From assembly GCF_021404465.1 (NCBI RefSeq), contig NZ_JABFTT010000008.1, forward strand, positions 124,001-188,000: a stretch of DNA of 64,000 nucleotides. The letters run 5' to 3'. Positions within the stretch are counted from its first letter, which is position 1. Every line of letters starts with the position of its first letter. Source of the DNA: Billgrantia zhangzhouensis (GTDB lineage Bacteria; Pseudomonadota; Gammaproteobacteria; Pseudomonadales; Halomonadaceae). A program made the translations under genes and the position numbers. Below the pieces are notes generated by a model. The model was not told the DNA's origin, searched no databases, and worked only from the letters and a program-made list of their open reading frames with translations. Of the stretch, positions 21,301 through 38,656 are shown piece after piece.

Positions 21301-22362
21301 ATGCGACTGGGACCCTCCGGCAAGGGGTTGATCGGTGTCGACATTACCTCGGCATCGGTCAAGCTGATCGAACTCAGGCGAGTGGGTTTCCACTACCAGA
21401 TCGAAAGTTACGCCGTCAGGCCACTGCGCGAAGGCGCCGTGGTCGAGAGGCGCATTCGTGACATGGGCGAAGTGGCCGATGCGCTTCGACACGCGGTCGG
21501 GAGCGCTAGGCCGGCCTCACGGCAGACCGTGGCTGCCGTACCGGCCAGCGCCGCCATCACCAGAATCCTGACGTTTCCCGCTTCGCTCAACGATGACGAG
21601 ATCGAAGCGCGTATTCAACTCGAATCAGACAAGCATATTCCGTTTCCGTTCAGTGAGGTCGCCTTCGACTTTCAGCGCCTCGGGCTCAATGTCCGCAGTG
21701 GCGACCAACAGGACGTGCTGTTGGTCGCCTGTCGTCAGCAGGACGTCAACCAGCTTACCGATACCCTGCGGCAGGCGGGGCTCGAGCCTGTGGCGATGGA
21801 TGTCGAGACCTTCGCCATGGAGCGTGCCTTCAGCGAGCTGTGCCAGCAGCTGCCGCCGGCTGGTGGTGAGGAGAGCTGTGTGGCGCTGGTCGATATCGGC
21901 GCCACCATGAATGCCTTCCACGTACTGTGCGGCGGTCGTGTCGTCTATAGCCGCGACAACGCTTTCGGCGGGCGCCAGCTCACCGAGGCGATACGGGAGC
22001 GCTACGGACTGACGCTGGAGGAGGCCGGACTGGCCAAGGAGCGCGGAGGGCTGCCCGACGACTATCAGACCAGCACACTGGCACCTTTCCTCGACACCTT
22101 GGTGCAGCAGGTCGAACGTTCGCTGCAACTCTATTATACCGCGGGTCGCAAGCACGAGGTGCGGCGCATGGTGCTGGCCGGCGGTTCCAGCGTCATTCCC
22201 GGACTGGCCGAACGGCTCGCCGGGGAGGGCGCCATGCAGGTGGCCATCGCCAACCCTTTCCTGCGCATGCGATTCGGCTCGCGTATCGACGTGCAGGCCC
22301 TGATCAGCAATGCACCGGCCATGGTGACCGCCTGCGGCCTGGCCATGAGATCGCCGGCATGA
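21301..22362 (+). CDS. pilM: Type IV pilus assembly protein PilM
   Basis: PilM is a cytosolic actin/FtsA-like ATPase-fold protein at the pilus inner-membrane platform, where it binds the N-terminus of PilN. The 353 residues start with IGVDITSASVKLIEL and contain the nucleotide-fold segments VALVDIGATMNAFHVL and VLAGGSSVIPGLAERL. It opens the pilMNOPQ-aroKB run and overlaps pilN by 4 bp. Confidence 0.95.
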   Translation: MRLGPSGKGLIGVDITSASVKLIELRRVGFHYQIESYAVRPLREGAVVERRIRDMGEVADALRHAVGSARPASRQTVAAVPASAAITRILTFPASLNDDEIEARIQLESDKHIPFPFSEVAFDFQRLGLNVRSGDQQDVLLVACRQQDVNQLTDTLRQAGLEPVAMDVETFAMERAFSELCQQLPPAGGEESCVALVDIGATMNAFHVLCGGRVVYSRDNAFGGRQLTEAIRERYGLTLEEAGLAKERGGLPDDYQTSTLAPFLDTLVQQVERSLQLYYTAGRKHEVRRMVLAGGSSVIPGLAERLAGEGAMQVAIANPFLRMRFGSRIDVQALISNAPAMVTACGLAMRSPA

Positions 22363-22928
22363 CCATCGAGATCAACCTGTTGCCTTGGCGGGAGCGACAG
22401 CGGGTCCGTCGCAGTCGCTATTTTCACCTGGCCCTGGTGGGGGCGGTGCTGCTCGGCGGAGCGGGTGGTTGGGGGCTGACCTGCTACTACGACAGCGCGC
22501 TGGATGCCCAGCACGAACGCAATGCGCATATTCGCCAGCGCATGCAACAGCTCGACGGCGAGATTCGTTCGCTAGGTGAGTATGAAGCCAAATGCGAACG
22601 CATGATTGGCCAAGTCCGAGTGTTCAGCGATCTGCAGCAGGGCCGCTCCCAGACTGCGCGCGTCTTTCGCGACCTGCCCCTGAGTCTGGTCGATGGCGTG
22701 CACTATACCCAGTTGAGCCGGCAGGGCGACCAGCTTCGTCTGTCGGGACGCGCGGAGAGCAACCATCGGGTGTCCGAGCAACTGCGAGCCCTGTCCGCTG
22801 TTGCGTCGTTCTCCGAGCCGGTGCTCTCCGAGGTCGAGTCCAGCGGCGGTTCACGACGCCGTTTTAGTCTCAGCGTAGGGCAGCTCAGCCTGGGTAGCGA
22901 CCAGGCGGAAGGCGGGGACGAACCATGA
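22359..22928 (+). CDS. pilN: Type IV pilus assembly protein PilN
   Basis: PilN is a bitopic inner-membrane protein linking PilM to PilO. The 189 residues begin with the conserved INLLPWRERQRVRR motif that sits in the PilM groove, followed by one membrane helix (HLALVGAVLLGGAGGWGLTCYY), a coiled-coil segment and a small periplasmic ferredoxin-like domain. Overlaps pilM and pilO by 4 bp each, which implies coupled translation. Confidence 0.95.
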   Translation: MTIEINLLPWRERQRVRRSRYFHLALVGAVLLGGAGGWGLTCYYDSALDAQHERNAHIRQRMQQLDGEIRSLGEYEAKCERMIGQVRVFSDLQQGRSQTARVFRDLPLSLVDGVHYTQLSRQGDQLRLSGRAESNHRVSEQLRALSAVASFSEPVLSEVESSGGSRRRFSLSVGQLSLGSDQAEGGDEP

Positions 22929-23548
22929 ACCTGCAGGCTGAAATTCGCCGCCTTCGCGAGCTCGACTGGCGCAGTCTGGACCTCAAGGAGGCCGGCTCCT
23001 GGCCGCTTCTGCTGCAGTGGCTCTGCTGTCTGCTGGTACTTGCCTTGACCCTGGCTGCGGCGCACTGGTATCTGGCTGGCCCCAAGGCTGATGAACTGCA
23101 GCGAGCGCAGGCCGAGGAGGCGCGGCTGTTGGCGGAGTACCGCAACCGAGCCGCCCAGGCGGCCCGCCTGCCCGAGATGCTCGAGCAGATGGCCCAGCTC
23201 GAGTGGCACATGGGCGAACTCATGGCCCTGCTGCCTTCTGGGGCGGAGATCCCTGCGCTGATCGACAACATCAGCGGGAGCGCTCGCGACCACCACTTGA
23301 CGATCGACTTCATTCGCCTGCGTGGCATGGTCGAGCGGGACTTCTATATCGAGCGCCCCTTCGACTTGCAGGTGGAGGGCGGATACCACCAAATCGCTGG
23401 TTTCATTGCCAGTGTGGCGGCGCTGCCGCGCATCGTCACCTTGCACGACTTCGTGCTGGCGCCGTTGGAAGGTGGCGAGCGCCTGCGCCTCTCGATGCTG
23501 GCCCGCACCTACAGCTATCGGCCCCTGGGCGAAGGGGATGAGCAATGA
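22925..23548 (+). CDS. pilO: Type IV pilus assembly protein PilO
   Basis: PilO dimerises with PilN in the alignment subcomplex. The 207 residues show a cytoplasmic segment (LRELDWRSLDLKEAGSWP), a membrane helix (LLLQWLCCLLVLALTLAAAHW), a coiled coil with LLAEYRNRAAQAARLPEMLEQM, and a periplasmic domain with the family motif GGYHQIAGFIASVAALPRIVTL. Overlaps pilN and pilP by 4 bp. Confidence 0.95.
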   Translation: MNLQAEIRRLRELDWRSLDLKEAGSWPLLLQWLCCLLVLALTLAAAHWYLAGPKADELQRAQAEEARLLAEYRNRAAQAARLPEMLEQMAQLEWHMGELMALLPSGAEIPALIDNISGSARDHHLTIDFIRLRGMVERDFYIERPFDLQVEGGYHQIAGFIASVAALPRIVTLHDFVLAPLEGGERLRLSMLARTYSYRPLGEGDEQ

Positions 23549-24063
23549 AAAGGCGCTGCTCATGGAGCCTTCTTGGCCTGCTGCTGGCTGGGTGCGCCGA
23601 CCCCCAACTGGGCGATCTCGATCGTCGGCTAAGCGACATTCGCCACAATCCGGGCACACCGCGACCGCTGGAAGTGCCTGCCGTGCCCGGCTACGAAGCG
23701 ATGTCCTACCAGATCGGCGGTCGTCGCAGCCCGTTCCAGCCGCAGTTGCCGGAGCAAGCGTCAGCGGGCAGCGGCGAACTCGCTCCGGACGCCGAACGGG
23801 TCTTGGAAGCTCTCGAGGCATACGACCTGGCGGCGCTGCGGCTCGTCGGCACCCTGACCATGAGCGGGCAGACCCATGCTCTGGTCAAGACGCCGGATGG
23901 CGAGGTGCATCGGCTGCGGGCTGGCCATCGCTTGGGCAGGAATCACGGACGTATCGTCAGCATCACCGGCACCACGGTACGGCTGGTCGAGCTGGTGCCT
24001 GCCGGAGATGGGGGCTGGACGGAGCGGGTCGCGCGCCTGTTGCTGGACGAGGCGAGGCGCTGA
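23545..24063 (+). CDS. pilP: Type IV pilus lipoprotein PilP
   Basis: PilP is an inner-membrane lipoprotein that bridges PilNO to the PilQ secretin. The 172 residues start with a type II signal peptide (basic KRR, hydrophobic stretch, lipobox LLAGC, Cys at about residue 17). After a flexible Pro/Arg linker comes the HR/beta-sandwich core (LRLVGTLTMSGQTHALVKTPDGEVHRLRAGHRLGRNHGRI). It is followed by pilQ after 56 bp. Confidence 0.94.
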   Translation: MKRRCSWSLLGLLLAGCADPQLGDLDRRLSDIRHNPGTPRPLEVPAVPGYEAMSYQIGGRRSPFQPQLPEQASAGSGELAPDAERVLEALEAYDLAALRLVGTLTMSGQTHALVKTPDGEVHRLRAGHRLGRNHGRIVSITGTTVRLVELVPAGDGGWTERVARLLLDEARR

Positions 24064-24119
24064 AGAACCAGTCGCGCAGTTGGTGGCTGGACGTTGGACA
24101 GGGAAGGTCAGGGAAAACG

Positions 24120-25505
24120 ATGGGACATGTGATTCGCATACTGAGGGTGCTCTGTCTGGCATTGGCGGCAACGCCTGCTCTCGCAGCATCGACGTACACT
24201 GGCGAGCGCATCACGCTCAATTTCCAGGATATCGAGGTGCGCTCGGTGTTGGCGATCATCGCCGACTTCACCGGGCTCAACCTGGTGGCCAGCGACAGCG
24301 TGACCGGCCAGGTCACTCTCAACCTGCGGGACGTGCCCTGGGACCAGGCGCTCGATCTGATACTCGAGAGCCACGGTCTGGCCAGCCGGCAGGAGGGCAA
24401 TGTCATCCTCGTGGCTCCGGTCAGCGAGTTGGCCGACATCGAGCGCCAGCAGATCGAGGTGCGTGCGCAGGCGGAGGCGCTGGCCCCGCTGGTTTCCGAG
24501 TATGTGCAGGTGCGCTATGCGCGGGCCGAGGACCTGGCTCAACTGCTGCGTGGTGAAGACGGCTTTGGCCTGTTGACCGAGCGCGGTCGGGTGGCGGTGG
24601 ATGTGCGCACCAACATGCTGTTGCTCCAGGATACCGCCGATCAGGTTCAGGAAATCCTGCGCACCCTGGACCGGCTTGACGTGGCCGTACGCCAGGTCCA
24701 GATCGAAGCGCGCATCGTCATTGCCCGTGACGGCGTGACCCAGCAGCTCGGCGTCAATTGGGGGCTCTCTTCCCGCGGCAGCAGTCGCCTCAATCTGGAA
24801 GGCGCCTCCTCCGGCGAGATGGTCGCCGCCTACGGCAATGGCTTCTCCGGCCAGCGCGATTCGCGTGGCCAGTTCATCGGTGGCGACGACGCGCCCTCAG
24901 GCAGTCAGTTCCGGCGCGGTGGGCTTGCTGTCGACCTCGGCAGCGCCAACCCCATTACCAGTTTCGGCTTCGGCTATCTTTCCGGCGATATTCTGCTCGA
25001 CCTGGAACTGCGGGCGCTGGAGAGCGAGAACCAGAGCCAGACGATTTCCCAGCCCCGCGTGATTACCGCCAACCAGCGCAAGGCGACCATCATCCAGGGC
25101 GAAGAGCGGGCCTTCCAGTCCATCGGCGAAGGCAACGTGCCGCAGACTGAATTCAAGGAAGCCGAGCTGTCGCTGGAAGTGACGCCGCAGATTACCCCCG
25201 ACAACCGAATCATCATGGATCTGGTAGTCAAGAACGACAGTTTCAGGGAGGCGCCGACGGGTCAGGCGCCGCCGATCGATACCAACCGCATCGAGACCCA
25301 GGTATTGGTCGACAATGGGGAAACGGTGGTGCTGGGCGGGATTCTTACCACCGAGCAGCTCAGTCGCTTGGTCAAGACGCCGTTCTTTGGTGACCTGCCT
25401 GTGCTGGGCAGGCTTTTCCGGTACAATGAATCGAGCAATCAGAAAGTGGAGCTGCTGGTGTTCATCACACCACGTATTCTCGAGGACGGTCTGGCGATTC
25501 GCTGA
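24120..25505 (+). CDS. pilQ: Type IV pilus secretin PilQ, compact form without AMIN domains
   Basis: PilQ is the outer-membrane secretin through which the pilus passes. With the ATG at 24120, preceded by AAGGTCAGGG, it is 461 residues, against about 700 for Pseudomonas PilQ. A signal peptide (residues about 1-23, ending ALAA) runs straight into the STN domain ([29 protein letters not shown]), a single N1 domain ([17 protein letters not shown]) and the secretin core ([20 protein letters not shown] ... [14 protein letters not shown], then VPFLGDLPVLG-like [12 protein letters not shown]). The peptidoglycan-binding AMIN repeats are absent. The open frame extends upstream through pilP in another frame, but that sequence is not PilQ-like. 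aroK starts on the stop codon. Confidence 0.92.
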   Translation: MGHVIRILRVLCLALAATPALAASTYTGERITLNFQDIEVRSVLAIIADFTGLNLVASDSVTGQVTLNLRDVPWDQALDLILESHGLASRQEGNVILVAPVSELADIERQQIEVRAQAEALAPLVSEYVQVRYARAEDLAQLLRGEDGFGLLTERGRVAVDVRTNMLLLQDTADQVQEILRTLDRLDVAVRQVQIEARIVIARDGVTQQLGVNWGLSSRGSSRLNLEGASSGEMVAAYGNGFSGQRDSRGQFIGGDDAPSGSQFRRGGLAVDLGSANPITSFGFGYLSGDILLDLELRALESENQSQTISQPRVITANQRKATIIQGEERAFQSIGEGNVPQTEFKEAELSLEVTPQITPDNRIIMDLVVKNDSFREAPTGQAPPIDTNRIETQVLVDNGETVVLGGILTTEQLSRLVKTPFFGDLPVLGRLFRYNESSNQKVELLVFITPRILEDGLAIR

Positions 25506-26047
25506 TGCAGGATTTGCCCAATCTGATATTGATCGGCCCCATGGGGGCGGGAAAGAGCACCATCGGCCGCCTTCTGGCGGCCGAACTTTCGCGTCAGTTC
25601 CTCGACAGCGACCATGAGATCCAGGCGCGCTGCGGCGCCGACATTCCATGGATCTTCGACGTCGAAGGTGAGGCGGGTTTCCGTCAGCGCGAGGAGCAGA
25701 TGATCACCGCGCTGACGGAGCTCGATGACGTGGTCATCGCCACCGGAGGCGGAGCGGTGCTGCGCGAATCCAATCGGCGCCGCCTGCGCGAGCGGGGTAC
25801 CGTGATCTACCTGTTCACCACCGTCGAGCAGCAGCTCAAGCGCGTAGCCAAGGATCGCAACCGCCCCTTGCTGCAGCGCCCCGACCGCGAGCTGGTGCTG
25901 CGCGAGATGTTCGATCTGCGCGATCCCCTCTATCGCGCCACCGCCGATGTCGTGGTGCGCACCGACCGGCGCAGCCCGCGTGCCGTGGTCAATGAGATCG
26001 TGCGTCGCGTGCAGCGGATCATCGACCCCTTTCAAGCCAAGGCCTGA
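25505..26047 (+). CDS. aroK: Shikimate kinase
   Basis: AroK phosphorylates shikimate in aromatic amino acid synthesis. The 180 residues contain the Walker [18 protein letters not shown], shikimate-binding [10 protein letters not shown], the GGG motif in [12 protein letters not shown] and the lid RPLLQRPDR. The ATG shares the A of the pilQ TGA stop (ATG at 25505), so it is translationally coupled to pilQ. aroB follows 2 bp later. Confidence 0.96.
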   Translation: MQDLPNLILIGPMGAGKSTIGRLLAAELSRQFLDSDHEIQARCGADIPWIFDVEGEAGFRQREEQMITALTELDDVVIATGGGAVLRESNRRRLRERGTVIYLFTTVEQQLKRVAKDRNRPLLQRPDRELVLREMFDLRDPLYRATADVVVRTDRRSPRAVVNEIVRRVQRIIDPFQAKA

Positions 26048-26049
26048 CC

Positions 26050-27162
26050 ATGTCCACGAGCGAACGTCAAGCGACCCGACGCAGCCTGCAGGTAGCGTTG
26101 GGTGAACGCAGCTACCCCATTCACATAGGCTCCGGGCTGCTGGGTGACCCCGCCTGCCTCGCGCCCTATCTGGTCGGGCGCCAGGTCATGATCGTGACCA
26201 ACGAGGCGGTTGCCCCGCATTATCTGGCGCGCCTGAAGTCAGGGTTGCCGGGCGATGCCGAGGTGCGCGAGGTGGTGCTGCCCGACGGCGAGGCGACCAA
26301 GACCCTGGCCAGCGTCGGCCGCATCTGGGATGCGCTGCTCGAGGCTGGCTTCAACCGCCGCTGTACCCTGATCGCCCTGGGAGGCGGTGTGATCGGTGAC
26401 ATGGTCGGCTTCGCCGCCGCCTGCTACCAGCGCGGCGTCGCCTTCATCCAGGTGCCTACCACGCTGCTCTCCCAGGTGGACTCCTCGGTGGGTGGAAAGA
26501 CCGGCGTCAACCACTCGCTGGGCAAGAACATGATAGGTGCCTTCTGGCAGCCGCGGGCGGTGCTGATCGACACCGATACCCTGCAGACACTGCCGGCCAA
26601 GGAACTCTCGGCGGGGCTGGCCGAGGTGATCAAGTACGGCCTGATTCGCGATGCCGAGTTTCTCGCTTGGCTGGAAGACGAAATGACAGCGCTGATGGCC
26701 TTGCAGCCCGAGGCGTTGGCTTGGGCCATAGAGCGCAGTTGCCAGCTCAAGGCCGACGTCGTGGCCGAGGACGAAACCGAGCAGGGTGTACGGGCGCTGC
26801 TCAATCTCGGCCATACCTTTGGCCATGCCATCGAGGCGCACCAGGGTTATGGCCGGTGGCTGCACGGCGAGGCGGTGGGGGTCGGCATGCTGATGGCGGC
26901 AGAGCTTTCGCACCGCCTCGGCTGGCTGTCCCGGACGGAAGTCGAGCGCACTGCCGCGATTATTGCCGCTGCCGGCCTGCCGCTGGCGGCTCCCGCCGAC
27001 ATGGGCGTGGAGGACTTCCTTGCGCGGATGCGCCTGGATAAGAAAAACGTCGACGAGCGCCTGCGTCTGATCCTGCTCGAAACGCTGGGCCGGGCGGTGA
27101 TTCACGACCAGGCCCCTCGGGAGCTGCTCGAGGAGTTGCTGGCCACCTTCCCCCGGAACTGA
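26050..27162 (+). CDS. aroB: 3-dehydroquinate synthase
   Basis: AroB converts DAHP to 3-dehydroquinate, the second step of the shikimate pathway, using NAD and a divalent metal. The 370 residues carry the nucleotide-binding [20 protein letters not shown] and the substrate-site segments [40 protein letters not shown] and HGEAVGVGM. It ends the pilMNOPQ-aroKB unit and is followed by a strong hairpin. Confidence 0.96.
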   Translation: MSTSERQATRRSLQVALGERSYPIHIGSGLLGDPACLAPYLVGRQVMIVTNEAVAPHYLARLKSGLPGDAEVREVVLPDGEATKTLASVGRIWDALLEAGFNRRCTLIALGGGVIGDMVGFAAACYQRGVAFIQVPTTLLSQVDSSVGGKTGVNHSLGKNMIGAFWQPRAVLIDTDTLQTLPAKELSAGLAEVIKYGLIRDAEFLAWLEDEMTALMALQPEALAWAIERSCQLKADVVAEDETEQGVRALLNLGHTFGHAIEAHQGYGRWLHGEAVGVGMLMAAELSHRLGWLSRTEVERTAAIIAAAGLPLAAPADMGVEDFLARMRLDKKNVDERLRLILLETLGRAVIHDQAPRELLEELLATFPRN

Positions 27163-27192
27163 CGTCCCGCCGATTTCCCCTCTCTTGAGGCG

Positions 27193-27230
27193 CAAGAAGG
27201 CCGCACGAAGTGATTTGTGCGGCCTTCTTG
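27193..27230. terminator. aroB terminator
   Basis: A perfect 14-bp stem (CAAGAAGGCCGCAC / GTGCGGCCTTCTTG) with a ten-base loop lies 30 bp after the aroB stop. Its symmetrical flanks could work on both strands. Confidence 0.85.
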
Positions 27231-27633
27231 TCGCTCGATCAGGTGCTGTTCTGAACTGCTCAGAGCAACCCGTGTTGCACCTCAGGCATCAAATCCGTAT
27301 GTGTCATGCCGTATCGGTATGGATAAAATGGCCGTTTTTCGACTAAAGTCGAGTGCCTGGCTGAAATCGTTTGAAATTCGTTTATGTGGTTCGCAAGTCT
27401 TTGAGCTGACGGTTTTTTTCGCTTTGAATCATTCAGCAAGTTGCGGATTTGAAGAGAGTTTTGTGGGGCATGGGGCGGGAGGGAGATTGCGCGGTAGGGC
27501 AGTAGCTGTCTATGCTGGGCGTCCTTTTCTCGCGACGGCAGCAGGCTGCTCTTGGCAGCAAGAATAAAAAGAAAACCAATCAATATACATAGCTGCTCCA
27601 GTTTTGTCAATAGTCATTCTTTGAGGCACGCCC
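27231..27633 (+). promoter_or_regulatory. AT-richer leader and promoter region of gltBD
   Basis: This 400-bp gap is clearly more AT-rich than its surroundings, with T runs at about 27334 and 27414 and a short inverted repeat CGACTAAAGTCG at 27339-27350. No credible gene is seen: the 116-residue minus-strand frame here has no homologue I recognise. It probably holds the gltBD promoter(s) and regulator sites, but I cannot name the regulator. Confidence 0.45.
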
Positions 27634-33530
<5,897 letters not shown>

Positions 33531-33609
33531 GTTCCGGGCAGCGGGCTTCGGGTTTCGAGCAAGACGCTTCGCGTAGGCTGCGAGCCTCGAGCAAGGCGAA
33601 ATTATCATC

Positions 33610-33675
33610 CAGCCCGCAGCCCGCAGCCCGCAGCCCGCAGCCCGCAGCCCGCAGCCCGCAGCCCGCAGCCCGCAG
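33610..33675. repeat. Nine tandem copies of CAGCCCG
   Basis: Nine perfect 7-bp units plus CAG lie between gltD and pyrG. The 60 bp before it (33540-33600) contain degenerate TTCGAG-like heptads such as TTTCGAGCAAG and CCTCGAGCAAGG, recalling the array at 8677. Confidence 0.95.
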
Positions 33676-33694
33676 CTGCGCAACGCGCTCGAAA

Positions 33695-36311
<2,617 letters not shown>

Positions 36312-36379
36312 CGGCTACCCAGGCAGCTTCTATATAGGCCGAGAGAGAAAGCAGTTCCCATCGACTCAATCAACGCTGA

Positions 36380-37693
<1,314 letters not shown>

Positions 37694-37724
37694 TTCATCC
37701 AACCGACGACATTGCTGACATTCT

Positions 37725-37742
37725 TGTAGGATATTTGCTACA
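37725..37742. promoter_or_regulatory. GacA-like upstream activating palindrome
   Basis: TGTAGG-N6-GCTACA matches the known GacA box TGTAAG-N6-CTTACA in spacing, with TGTA and TACA outer arms conserved. It sits in the eno 3' flank, about 175-190 bp before the likely start of the GGA-rich RNA. That distance resembles the GacA site of Pseudomonas rsmZ, as known from work on those genes. It is inferred, since only arms and spacing are evidence. Confidence 0.6.
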
Positions 37743-37774
37743 AAGAGGCGACGATTTAAGCTAATGGAAGCCTC

Positions 37775-37809
37775 AGAAGGTCGACATTTTAAGTGTCGGC
37801 CTTCTTTTA
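37775..37809 (+). terminator. eno intrinsic terminator
   Basis: A 12-bp inverted repeat with one internal mismatch (AGAAGGTCGACA / TGTCGGCCTTCT) and a seven-base loop is followed by TTTATAT. It separates eno from the sRNA promoter. Confidence 0.9.
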
Positions 37810-37914
37810 TATCTTTGTTTTAAAAGATTTTCTGCTTAGGAGTGGTCAGCGTGAGCCAGGCGATAAGGTTACTTAGGGCGTGCTTGCGCCGTTTGGCGGA
37901 ACTGCCAGAATGTA

Positions 37915-38092
37915 TGTGGGACAAGGCAGAGCGGGAGGCTCTCCAGCAGGATGCAACGGGATGCTATTTGGGTAGCACGCCCGGTGTGACAGGAAGTCGC
38001 CTCCGGGCAGGGACGATGCTACAGGAGAGAGGGCGGAGGGAGCCGCCCAAGGAAATGCTGGGAGCCGGGCGGCCTATGGGCCGCCTTTTTTT
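37915..38092 (+). ncRNA. rsmZ-like: RsmZ/CsrB-type CsrA-titrating small RNA
   Basis: The plus strand between about 37915 and the terminator at 38092 carries eleven GGA triplets (37919, 37934, 37949, 37959, 37992, 38011, 38024, 38035, 38039, 38051, 38061) but only two TCC. Several are in hairpin loops: AGAGC-GGGAG-GCTCT at 37928-37942, GCA-GGA-TGC at 37946-37954, and GGGCGG-AGGGAG-CCGCCC at 38031-38048, whose loop fits the CsrA/RsmA consensus ANGGAN exactly. There is no convincing protein frame, an upstream GacA-like box and a perfect terminator. The region abuts fdxA, where Pseudomonas keeps rsmZ. The 5' end is a guess: a weak TTGCGC-N16-CAGAAT lies at 37884-37911. Expected role: sequester the CsrA encoded at 48.0 kb. 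Confidence 0.85.
38068..38092 (+). terminator. Terminator of the GGA-rich RNA
   Basis: GGCGGCC-TATG-GGCCGCC followed directly by seven T's gives a textbook intrinsic terminator on the plus strand with no coding gene in front. Confidence 0.95.
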
Positions 38093-38170
38093 GCGTGTCG
38101 TAGTCAGTCAAATGTGCCGAGTGCTAGGCAACCCGGCACAGAGAGTTCGATCGGTAGGAAGCTGCGAGAC

Positions 38171-38494
38171 TCAGCGCTCCAGATACTGCAGCTTGCCAGG
38201 CTTGCCGTCCCACTCCTCGGCGTCGGCCGGAGGATCCTTCTTTTCCGCAATATTGGGCCACACTTCGGAGAGTTCGGCATTTAGGGCGATGAACTCTTCC
38301 TGGCCCTCCGGTAGTTCATCTTCCGAGAAGATCGCTTCGGCGGGGCACTCCGGCTCGCACAGGGCGCAGTCGATGCACTCGTCCGGATGGATTACCAGGA
38401 AGTTGGGCCCTTCGTAGAAGCAATCCACCGGGCAGACCTCGACGCAGTCGGTGTACTTGCACTTGATGCAGTTTTCGGTGACGACAAAGGTCAT
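38171..38494 (-). CDS. fdxA: 7Fe ferredoxin FdxA
   Basis: FdxA is a small cytosolic electron carrier with a 3Fe-4S and a 4Fe-4S cluster. The 107 residues begin [29 protein letters not shown] and continue with [16 protein letters not shown]. The first block, CxxCxxxxCxxxCP, with the second at residues about 40-50 and the long C-terminal extension with [11 protein letters not shown], matches the Pseudomonas/Azotobacter FdxA type. It lies convergent to the sRNA and next to mutS. A run of AT-rich sequence at 38560-38595 probably holds its promoter. Confidence 0.95.
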   Translation of the reverse strand: MTFVVTENCIKCKYTDCVEVCPVDCFYEGPNFLVIHPDECIDCALCEPECPAEAIFSEDELPEGQEEFIALNAELSEVWPNIAEKKDPPADAEEWDGKPGKLQYLER

Positions 38495-38656
38495 GCCTGT
38501 CTCCCTCCTCGCAGCCGGGTCGTGCCCTTCCCGGTTGGTAATGTTCGGTATCAGTCTTAGGTCTGATAGTTATAAAAAATAAACTTTTTATAAGGCTGGA
38601 ATCGCTGGACGCTTCATTCTAGTCATGCCGCCCTGCCTGAGCAAGCGGCACGGTAC

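Noticed and set aside
23322-24119. Longer PilQ N-terminus read from the open frame
   Set aside because: It overlaps pilO and pilP in another frame and the sequence shows no AMIN-like strands, while a signal peptide and ribosome site mark the start at 24120.
27260-27610. 116-residue minus-strand frame in the aroB-gltB gap
   Set aside because: It starts with a hydrophobic stretch but the rest looks random, its start lacks a clear ribosome site, and the gap reads as a promoter region.
37842-38417. 191-residue plus-strand frame over the sRNA and fdxA
   Set aside because: It crosses two terminators, overlaps fdxA in antisense and has no conserved motif, while the RNA reading explains the GGA repeats.
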